From: Corynebacterium pseudokroppenstedtii
GTDB taxonomy: Bacteria; Actinomycetota; Actinomycetes; Mycobacteriales; Mycobacteriaceae
DNA length: 64,000 nucleotides
Direction: 5' to 3'
NCBI RefSeq assembly: GCF_019754945.1
Contig: NZ_JAEUWU010000002.1
Location: 186,001-250,000 of the forward strand
Below, piece by piece: positions 57,443 to 64,000 of the stretch. The position numbers and the translations under genes were made by a program. Position 1 is the first letter of the stretch; each line of letters starts with the position of its first letter. The notes under the pieces are model-generated. The model saw only the letters and a list, made by a program, of their open reading frames with translations. It did not search any database and was not told the DNA's origin.

Positions 57443-59050
57443 CTATTCCCCATTCATATACTCAGCGACAACGTCGGCAGCCTGATCAAAGTCATTCACC
57501 AGCACACCGTGGCTGTAACCCGGGTACATGTGAAGGTCGCCACCCATCGCGTCGCGCATCTCGGGGGCTCCCGTTCCGGTGACCGCGGTGTCCTTGTCGT
57601 AACCGAGGTGAAGCGGCTTAACTTTCAGCTTGTCCCCGGACACCTTCTTGAACGGTGTGTTCGTCGGCCAACCATCGCAGTACGCGCCGCTGGCCAGCAT
57701 GTTTTCGTTCAAATCAATGATGTCCCCCGGCACAATAAGGGACGTGTAATAGGGGATCAGCTTGGATCGGTCGGGGGCCGTCGCGTTCTCATTACAGGAG
57801 ACGACGTTGCCCTGAATAGTCATCGCCTGAACAAGTTGTTGCTGAATTTCCAGCTGCTTCTGCTCCTCCGGCGTTGGTTCGCGGCCGTTATCGCTCTCAT
57901 CCACGTCCGACGATTCTCCCGCGTTGGCGTTCGCATCCCCCGCCTGCGTCTTCTTCGTGCTCAAGTATTCCGCCAGCTTGGTCCACGATTTTTGGCTATA
58001 CAGCGTCCCCATCACCATCGAGTTCGGGTCAGCGAATTGATCCGGCGAAACCGCGTCGGTATAGAGCTTGACCGCATCGACCACCCTGCCGGTCCGCCAC
58101 GCGACGAGGTCAGCCGCGTTCACCAGAGCCACGGCAGCCTGTGCGTAATCGTCGGGAACTGCTGCAACATCGCGACGGTCCGCCGATTGCGGGCGAACAG
58201 GGGCCGACACTCCGTACTCGTCATGAATCACGGCGGCGAAGGATTGATACACCTCGCGCGGTGTGGTCCCCAAGTGGTAGTCGCTATCCCGCTCAGCGAC
58301 CCACGAGAAGAATTCATGTATCGCTTCATGACGAATAGCTTGTCGCTTTTCTGCGAGGCGGAAAACAAGGTCATTGGGGGATGCGCTTGAATCAAAAATC
58401 GCTTTATTAGTATGTTCCGGAAATAAAGTGGCATACGTACTCATCAGCGGCCCTCCATAGGAAAGCCCATAAAGATTGAGCTGCTTTTCGCCCAAAAGTT
58501 TCCGCGCTTCTTCTAAGTCACGTGCCGTATTTTCTGTATTTACTGTTTTTGTGTACCCCGGATTATGCGATTCGCACGCATCATAAAGCATTCCCGCCGT
58601 CATATAGGGCGTGGCGATCTCCGGCTCACAATTCAGCGGAGTGCCCCACGTCAACCCACGTGGCTCCACCGCGATGAGGTCATAGTTCTTGCCGACGCTC
58701 TCAGGCAGATGAACCGCCTGCGTCCCTTCGCCTTTATCGCTGGGGTCGCTGAACATGCCCAGCGCGTCGCCACCAGGGCCACCCGGGTTACCCGCAATAA
58801 CACCCTTCTTCTGCCCACTAGCGGGGATTTTACTCATGGTGAGTTCGATGGTCCCCGACGACGGATCGTCGTAATCTTTCGGAACGGTGAGTGTTGCGCA
58901 CGTCGCACGGGCAGCTACTCCTGATCCTTCTGGGCATGGCCCCCACTTCAGTGGCGATGACGGTTGTTGCGCATCCCCGGCATGTGCTGGAACCGCGGCG
59001 GAAAAGATCAACAATGTGCTGGCTAGAAAAGCTGCGCCGTGTTTCTTCAT
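57443..59050 (-). CDS. Secreted alpha/beta-hydrolase, TAP-like C-terminus
   Basis: The 535-residue protein has a Sec signal (FLASTLLIFSAAVPAHA, cleavage near residue 24). The alpha/beta-hydrolase core has GNPGGPGGDALGMF (oxyanion), Ser in LYGLSYGGPLMSTYATLFPE and, near the C-terminus, the TAP-like region with HLGYDKDTAVTGTGAPEM and the His in HMYPGYSHGVLV. An Asp/Glu/Asn-rich loop (about residues 375-400) is an unusual insertion. The family releases tripeptides or acts on esters. The substrate is unknown. It shares its promoter region with the ABC uptake operon (divergent). Confidence 0.88.
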   Translation of the reverse strand: MKKHGAAFLASTLLIFSAAVPAHAGDAQQPSSPLKWGPCPEGSGVAARATCATLTVPKDYDDPSSGTIELTMSKIPASGQKKGVIAGNPGGPGGDALGMFSDPSDKGEGTQAVHLPESVGKNYDLIAVEPRGLTWGTPLNCEPEIATPYMTAGMLYDACESHNPGYTKTVNTENTARDLEEARKLLGEKQLNLYGLSYGGPLMSTYATLFPEHTNKAIFDSSASPNDLVFRLAEKRQAIRHEAIHEFFSWVAERDSDYHLGTTPREVYQSFAAVIHDEYGVSAPVRPQSADRRDVAAVPDDYAQAAVALVNAADLVAWRTGRVVDAVKLYTDAVSPDQFADPNSMVMGTLYSQKSWTKLAEYLSTKKTQAGDANANAGESSDVDESDNGREPTPEEQKQLEIQQQLVQAMTIQGNVVSCNENATAPDRSKLIPYYTSLIVPGDIIDLNENMLASGAYCDGWPTNTPFKKVSGDKLKVKPLHLGYDKDTAVTGTGAPEMRDAMGGDLHMYPGYSHGVLVNDFDQAADVVAEYMNGE

Positions 59051-59269
59051 AATTCACCTTTCTGAGTTACCGTCCATGTATATCAATAGATAAAGCGCGC
59101 GCATATCAATAACACGCGCAGATGGCACATTTTAACTGGCACCCGAGACGCATTTTCGCTGCTCATCCACCCATTTCAGCTTCTATAGAAAATGTGTTTT
59201 ACTTTCGGTGAGTGTTTTTCTGGAGGTTCACTGAACCGCTCCCTGCTATAGATTTCGCCAAGGAATCAC

Positions 59270-60409
59270 GTGAATAACGGTTGTACATCGTCACCACCCC
59301 GCAGGTCGTCGCGACGACGGATCCGCGGGGTTTCGTTCGGGCGTCACTCCCACCGGGATCCGTCCGAGCACACGCCCCGGCGCGCTCCGCTCTGGCTATT
59401 CCTGCTCATCGGAGCGGCTGCACTGATCATCAGCCTTATTGCATCCACAACGTTTGGCTCAGCCCAGTACGACGTCGGCCAAGTGTGGTCTGTCATCCGC
59501 GCGCATTTCGGGGGCGCAGGAACACCGGACACGTCGTTGGATTCCGTGGTGTGGGATTTGCGTGCTCCGCGGGGAGTGTTAGCCGCGATCGTCGGCGCCG
59601 GCCTGGCGCTGGCGGGCGTTGCTATCCAAACTCTGGTCAGGAATCCGCTGGCTGACCCGTATTTGTTGGGGATTTCGTCGGGTGCCAGCGTGGGGGCAAC
59701 GTCGGTGATCACCTTGGGGTGGTTTTCGTCGTTCGGCCTTTTCGCGCTCACCGGCGGGGCGTTGGCCGGGGCGATAGCCGCCACCCTCACGGTGTACTTC
59801 GTCGCTATGGGGCAAGGTGGACTGACACCGCTGCGGCTTGTCCTCTCCGGCGTGGTCATCAGCGCCGCGTTCAGCGCGATCGCCAATTTCATGATCTTTA
59901 AGTCGCCCTATGGGCAGGCCGCGCAGGGCGTGATGTTTTGGATGCTGGGTTCTGTCGCGGGCGCTACGTGGTCCAAGCTGTGGATCCCGTCGGCTATTGT
60001 GGCTGTGACTTTTGCGCTCCTCATGGCGGTATCGTCGCAGCTAGATGCGTTAGCTGCCGGCCCGGACACGGCCGCTGCGTTGGGAATCAATGTTGCTGTG
60101 CTCCGCCAGTGCCTGTTCTTTCTTCAAGCCATTCTGGTGGGTGCGCTGGTGGCGGTTTCGGGTGGAATTGGTTTTGTTGGCCTGGTGATTCCCCACATTG
60201 CGCGGCTCCTCGTTGGCCCTCGCCACCGTCGGCTTGTTCCCGCCGCCATGCTGTGCGGCGCGATTTTCCTGGTGTGGGTGGATGTTCTGGCGCGCGTCGC
60301 CGCCATCCCGCAAGAGATCCCGCTCGGTGTCGTGACCGGTATCATCGGCGCACCGGTGTTCCTGATCCTTATGGGGCGCTCGCACTACAGGTTCGGGGGT
60401 CAAGAGTGA
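59270..60409 (+). CDS. FecCD-family ABC transporter permease
   Basis: The 379-residue membrane protein has about nine to ten transmembrane segments. Typical stretches are LRAPRGVLAAIVGAGLALAG, the coupling-helix region ADPYLLGISSGASVGATSVI and GIGFVGLVIPHIARLLVGPR near the C-terminus. It is the permease of a siderophore/heme/corrinoid class importer, with the ATPase and binding protein following at once. No DtxR iron box is visible in front. The N-terminal 40 residues are hydrophilic and basic, and a later start is possible. Confidence 0.9.
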   Translation: MNNGCTSSPPRRSSRRRIRGVSFGRHSHRDPSEHTPRRAPLWLFLLIGAAALIISLIASTTFGSAQYDVGQVWSVIRAHFGGAGTPDTSLDSVVWDLRAPRGVLAAIVGAGLALAGVAIQTLVRNPLADPYLLGISSGASVGATSVITLGWFSSFGLFALTGGALAGAIAATLTVYFVAMGQGGLTPLRLVLSGVVISAAFSAIANFMIFKSPYGQAAQGVMFWMLGSVAGATWSKLWIPSAIVAVTFALLMAVSSQLDALAAGPDTAAALGINVAVLRQCLFFLQAILVGALVAVSGGIGFVGLVIPHIARLLVGPRHRRLVPAAMLCGAIFLVWVDVLARVAAIPQEIPLGVVTGIIGAPVFLILMGRSHYRFGGQE

Positions 60410-60425
60410 TGTTTGGGGGCAACCA

Positions 60426-61217
60426 ATGACCACACTCGAAGCGCGCAACGTCTCGTGCTCCATTGCACGTTCAGACCGAGTCATCCTCCCGGACGTGTCA
60501 TTCACCGTCCCGTCTGGCGGCATGACAGCCATCGTCGGCATTAATGGCGTCGGAAAATCCACCCTCCTTCGGGTCCTCGCGGGTATTCACCGCCCTCATT
60601 CTGGTCGTGTTCTTATCGACGACGGTACCGACGTCCACTCTCTTCGCCCGCGTGACCGGGCGCAGCGCATTGCGTTCATTGGCCAAGAGGAAGCGCCGCC
60701 GGATGATCTCCTGCTCGGCGAAATGGTGGCCTTGGGGCGGATTCCGCATCTGAAGCCGTGGCAAACCGGTGGGAAGAAGGAGCGCGACGTTGTGACGTCG
60801 TCGTTAGAGGTCGTCGGCCTGGCGGACAAAATCGATCACCGGTGTGACCAGCTTTCCGGCGGGGAGCGTCGTCGAGCGATGTTGGCCCGCGGATTGGCGC
60901 AGGATACGGACCTTGTTCTTCTGGACGAGCCCACCAACCACCTGGATGTCCGCTATCAGCTGCTGCTTCTCGACGTGATGCGGGCGTCGGGGCGCACGAT
61001 CTGCGCCACCATTCACGACCTGGGTTTGGCGTTTACGCACTTCGACCACGTCATCGTCCTCGGCGACGGTGGTGTTCTTGCGGCCGGGCCGCCCGAAGAA
61101 ACGTTAACGGAGAGCACCGTTGCGCACGGCTTTTCCGTGAATTCCACCCATATTTCTACCGCGAACGATTCTCTTCATCTCGTGGTGGAAAGCTTACGAA
61201 AGGATACTGCACCGTGA
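60426..61217 (+). CDS. ABC transporter ATP-binding protein
   Basis: The 263-residue ATPase has Walker A VGINGVGKSTLLRVLAG, the signature LSGGERRRAMLARGLA, Walker B DTDLVLLDEPTNHLD and the switch His in CATIHDLGLAFTHFDHV. It partners the FecCD permease 17 bases upstream. The stop overlaps the start of the substrate-binding-protein gene (GTGA), so the operon is tightly coupled. Confidence 0.95.
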   Translation: MTTLEARNVSCSIARSDRVILPDVSFTVPSGGMTAIVGINGVGKSTLLRVLAGIHRPHSGRVLIDDGTDVHSLRPRDRAQRIAFIGQEEAPPDDLLLGEMVALGRIPHLKPWQTGGKKERDVVTSSLEVVGLADKIDHRCDQLSGGERRRAMLARGLAQDTDLVLLDEPTNHLDVRYQLLLLDVMRASGRTICATIHDLGLAFTHFDHVIVLGDGGVLAAGPPEETLTESTVAHGFSVNSTHISTANDSLHLVVESLRKDTAP

Positions 61218-62398
61218 AGCAGAACACTGTGGACGGCAGCGCCGCGAACCACACCAAGGGGCTAAAACTCACCGAAGGGGGCCGACGTCGTCGCTCTGCG
61301 GGGACCATCGCAACCTCGGCGCTCATGGCCAGCCTAATCATGATTCCGCTGGCAGCGTGTTCTAGCTCGGACAATTCCACCAGCGCTAGCGGCGGAAATG
61401 AGGGCAGCAACTCGGGTCCGGTCACCGTCAAGAATTGTGGTAAGGAAGCCACCTATCCGTCGACGGCGAAGCACATGTACGTCAATGACGGGAACATGAT
61501 TGCCACCACGCTAGCGGTGGGCGCGGCCGACAATATCGCGAATGTCAGCAGCCTGCAGGATGATAAGGCAATCCTTGAGGCCAAATATGGCAAGGATGTC
61601 GTCGACAAGTTGAAGGTGGATGCGCCCGAGTCTCCATCGCTGGAGCGAATTATTGCGACCAAGCCGGACCTTGTGTTCGCGGGGTGGAACTATGGTTTTT
61701 CGGAATCCAAGAACTTGACGCCGGATGCGCTGAAAGATCACGGGATTGAGTCCTATATTCTTTCCGAGTCATGCCGGCAGGGTAGGTCCGACAAGCGCGG
61801 GACGATGGATCCATGGGAGGCAGCGAAGACGGACCTCACCAATATCGGGAAACTGACCGGTCATGAGGATAAGGCGAATCACTTGGTCAAGGACGTGGAT
61901 AAGCGCCTGAACGCGTTGAAGAAGGCTCCCGCGGCTGAGGGCTCCGGTAAGCCGCCGGTGACGTTCGTGTTCGACTCCGCGAAGGACACCATTTTCACGT
62001 CCGGCAAGTTCGGCGGGCCGCAGGCGATTATTGAAGCTGCCGGCGGGAAGAATGCGACCGATGATGTCGATGACACGTGGACGACGGTGGGGTGGGAGAA
62101 AATCGCCTCTGCCCAGCCGGATGTGATCGCTTTCGTGGACTATCCTTCACAAACTTTCGAGGAGAAAATGAAAATCCTGGAGTCCAACCCGTCCACGAAG
62201 AACTTGGAGGCGGTAAAGCAGAAGCGGTACGTCAACCTTCCGTACGCCATGTGGACGTCCGGTCCTCTGAATATCGACGCGGCCGAGTACATGCGGAAAG
62301 CATACGAGAAGTTCGGGTTGATGCCGAAGAGCGATATCCACACCGACGTTCAGCTGCCGGATTCTCTGGCCGGGAGGGAATACTTCGTCGAGAAGTAA
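61214..62398 (+). CDS. ABC transporter substrate-binding lipoprotein
   Basis: The 394-residue protein has a long basic leader, a signal segment and a lipobox (PLAAC, Cys about 49). A Ser-rich linker leads to a two-lobe helical-backbone (TroA/BtuF-like) binding domain. The motif KPDLVFAGWNYGFSESKNLT and the SESCRQG-TMDPWEAAKTDLTNIG area resemble proteins annotated as F420-0 or corrinoid binding proteins. Iron-siderophore binding is another possibility. The GTG start lies on the stop of the ATPase gene. The ligand cannot be told from sequence. Confidence 0.88.
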   Translation: MKQNTVDGSAANHTKGLKLTEGGRRRRSAGTIATSALMASLIMIPLAACSSSDNSTSASGGNEGSNSGPVTVKNCGKEATYPSTAKHMYVNDGNMIATTLAVGAADNIANVSSLQDDKAILEAKYGKDVVDKLKVDAPESPSLERIIATKPDLVFAGWNYGFSESKNLTPDALKDHGIESYILSESCRQGRSDKRGTMDPWEAAKTDLTNIGKLTGHEDKANHLVKDVDKRLNALKKAPAAEGSGKPPVTFVFDSAKDTIFTSGKFGGPQAIIEAAGGKNATDDVDDTWTTVGWEKIASAQPDVIAFVDYPSQTFEEKMKILESNPSTKNLEAVKQKRYVNLPYAMWTSGPLNIDAAEYMRKAYEKFGLMPKSDIHTDVQLPDSLAGREYFVEK

Positions 62399-62462
62399 CC
62401 GCACGTAGGCGGAGTAATCGCACGCAGGCGGGCACCGGTGGTCGCGGCCTGCGTCACGTGGC

Positions 62463-62686
62463 TTAGGACGTGTGCCGGTGCGCCAGGTTCATTTGGCGCA
62501 TGCGTTCCATGAGTTCGGGGTCCATGCGCACCATTTGCACGAGTTGGCAGTCGGCCGGACCGCTGGTTCCGGGTTGGCACGCGGTGCAGGGTTCGCCGAA
62601 CCGGATTGGGCAGCGCGCGTCGGGGTGGCTCTTTTTTCGCCGACGCGAGTTGCGCAGGCGCCGAGGACGTTTCCCCTGGTCATCAT
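62463..62686 (-). pseudogene. Small Cys-rich protein, frameshifted near its start
   Basis: The 3' part reads RCPIRFGEPCTACQPGTSG and DCQLVQMVRMDPELMERMRQ, a four-Cys, zinc-ribbon-like, corynebacterial-type sequence with a basic N-terminal tail (KRPRRLRNSRRRKKSHPDAR). That frame is open up to the lpd stop codon but contains no ATG, GTG or TTG before the Cys motif. An excellent start (AGAGGAG six bases before ATGATG, 62686-62681) lies one base out of frame. A missing base in the GGGG run (62673-62676) would join MTRG to KRPRRL. The gene follows lpd. The bases between it and lpd, 62687-62813, show nothing else. Confidence 0.6.
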
Positions 62687-62813
62687 GTGCAGCTCCTCTG
62701 CCCGGCGTTGCTGAACTGGAGTTCCGCTGGGGGCGGGGGTTTCTCTGAGGGCGCAGGTGCCCCTCAGCGGAGGCACCCTCCTGAGTGTCCTGCCGGGACG
62801 CGGCAGGCCCGCC

Positions 62814-64000
62814 TCAGAGGTTGATCATGTGGCCCAGTGTGCCCTCAGCTGCTTCCTTGATGGCCTCAGAGAGGGTCGGGTGGGTGTGGACGTTGCGCCC
62901 GATTTCCTCAGCGGTCAGATCGTAGCGGGCCGCGAGGGTCAACTCCGGCAGCATCTCGGAAACGTTGGAGCCAACCATGTGGGCGCCGAGAATTTCCCCA
63001 TATTCGCCGTCGGTCACGATCTTGACGAAGCCAGCGGGTTCGCCAAGGCCTTGCGCCTTTCCGTTCGCGGTGAAGGGGAAGCTGGCCACTTTGATGTCGC
63101 GGTCGGAGAACTTCTCTTTCGCGGCGGCTTCCGTGTAGCCCATCGACGCAACCTGTGGGTTACAGAACGTTGCGCGAGGCATCATCATGTAGTCGCCCAG
63201 GGTTTCGGTCTCTGCGCCGGCGATGGTTTCGGCAGCCACGACCCCTTGTGCTTCGGCCACGTGGGCTAGCTGCAGTTTCGCGGTGACGTCGCCAATGGCG
63301 TAGATGCCGTCGACGTTGGTGCGCATGAAGTCATCAATGGCGATTGCGCCACGGTCGGTGAGCTCGACGCCGGTCTTGTCCAGGCCGTAGCCCTCGACGC
63401 GGGGTGCGAACCCAACCGAGACGAGAACGCGGTCCACGGTCAGCGTCTGTTGCTTCGAACCGTCCTTCTTCTCAATGTCGACCTCGACAGAATCGCCCTT
63501 ATCGCGCACGGCTGTGGTCTTGTGCCCGGTCAGGACGGTGACGCCCAACTTCTTGTACTGCTTGGCGATCTCCTTGGAGACGTCCTTGTCCTCGTTGGGC
63601 AGGACGGAGTCCATGAACTCGACGATGGTGACATCCACGCCGTAGTTAGCCAGGACGTACGCGAACTCCATGCCGATCGCGCCCGCGCCAACGATGACCA
63701 TGGACTCAGGGAGTTCGTCGTTAAGGATCTGTTCCTCATAAGAAACGACGTTGCTGCTGAGCTCGATCCCCGGGAGCGTCTTCACGACGGAACCCGTCGC
63801 AATGATGCAGTTATCGAACGTGAGGGTTTTACCGGCGTCGTCACCGTCGGACACCTCGATGGTGTGAGCGTCGGTGAAGGTGCCTTGACCGTGAACTTCG
63901 GTGATTTTGTTCTTCTTCATCAGGAAGTGGACGCCCTTCACAATGTTGGAGGACACCTTCCTGGAGCGCTTGTGAGCAGCGCCGAAGTCGAACGACACGT
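62814..64000 (-). CDS. lpd: Dihydrolipoyl dehydrogenase, 5' end outside the window
   Basis: The first part of the gene, with the disulfide CxxxxC motif, lies beyond position 64000. The visible 395 or so residues contain the FAD/NAD region: [20 protein letters not shown], then the NAD motif [21 protein letters not shown], the second FAD motif [20 protein letters not shown] and the dimer-interface end [20 protein letters not shown] with the active-site His-Glu pair (HPTLSE). It is the E3 subunit that reoxidises dihydrolipoamide in pyruvate and 2-oxoglutarate dehydrogenases. Nothing visible is abnormal. Confidence 0.96.
   Translation of the reverse strand, partial: VSFDFGAAHKRSRKVSSNIVKGVHFLMKKNKITEVHGQGTFTDAHTIEVSDGDDAGKTLTFDNCIIATGSVVKTLPGIELSSNVVSYEEQILNDELPESMVIVGAGAIGMEFAYVLANYGVDVTIVEFMDSVLPNEDKDVSKEIAKQYKKLGVTVLTGHKTTAVRDKGDSVEVDIEKKDGSKQQTLTVDRVLVSVGFAPRVEGYGLDKTGVELTDRGAIAIDDFMRTNVDGIYAIGDVTAKLQLAHVAEAQGVVAAETIAGAETETLGDYMMMPRATFCNPQVASMGYTEAAAKEKFSDRDIKVASFPFTANGKAQGLGEPAGFVKIVTDGEYGEILGAHMVGSNVSEMLPELTLAARYDLTAEEIGRNVHTHPTLSEAIKEAAEGTLGHMINL

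Noticed and set aside
62489..62776. 95-codon frame before lpd starting MPPLRG
   Set aside because: It overlaps the Cys-rich gene in a different frame and reads as Pro/Ala/Arg low complexity. Only its internal ATGATG start is used, for the frameshifted gene.

Overview
The window is a high-GC actinobacterial chromosome segment and almost certainly comes from a Corynebacterium. The evidence is gene content and order. The block glutaredoxin, 33-residue bTHX-like peptide, excisionase-type HTH protein, proC, acidic membrane protein, ppx, regX3-senX3, gpmA, YbjN, mshA, fadD, murB matches the order known from corynebacteria and mycobacteria. Other markers are a three-gene sdhCAB of the corynebacterial type, a divergent aceB/aceA pair with ramB, an LmeA-like DUF2993 protein and a CopR box identical to the C. 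glutamicum consensus. The species cannot be fixed from the sequence. No rRNA, tRNA or CRISPR array was found.

Layout. 0.3-17.2 kb is core: redox/heme-proximal small genes, proline synthesis, Ppx, the SenX3-RegX3 phosphate-type two-component system, phosphoglycerate mutase, the first step of mycothiol synthesis, an acyl-CoA ligase, MurB and a methyltransferase. 17.2-24.8 kb is accessory: an orphan 644-residue protein, a frameshifted abortive-infection gene (Abi_C), and a two-gene mobile module in which a degenerate tyrosine-recombinase-like protein is translationally coupled to a DDE transposase. This is followed by an RHH-like protein, a large near-perfect palindrome, two very small genes and the stump of a DnaQ-like exonuclease. 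24.8-32.4 kb is a copper-resistance island: multicopper oxidase, CueP lipoprotein, CopR/CopS, a CopZ chaperone and a CopB-type P1B ATPase, ending in a truncated IS6-family transposase. It carries a CopR box and a CsoR-type operator, but no csoR.

32.8-52.5 kb is core again: DUF2993, DUF2516 and DUF445 proteins, sdhCAB, a GH65 phosphorylase with a beta-phosphoglucomutase-like hydrolase, the glyoxylate shunt (aceB, aceA) with its regulator ramB, a dicarboxylate symporter and a phytoene-desaturase-like oxidoreductase. 52.6-64.0 kb holds two tandem type-B carboxylesterases (one a deletion pseudogene), a large FAD/NAD(P)-binding protein, a secreted TAP-like hydrolase, a FecCD-type ABC uptake system, a small Cys-rich protein and the 3' part of lpd.

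How the genes work together. Acetate and fatty-acid carbon use is covered by fadD, aceA/aceB, sdhCAB, dctA and ramB. Redox and copper handling is covered by mshA, the glutaredoxin-like protein and the cop island. The most notable cross-cutting observation is that four genes (abi, copS, copB and the small Cys-rich gene before lpd) are each interrupted by a one-base indel in a homopolymer. This points either to real decay or phase variation, or to base-calling errors in the source assembly.
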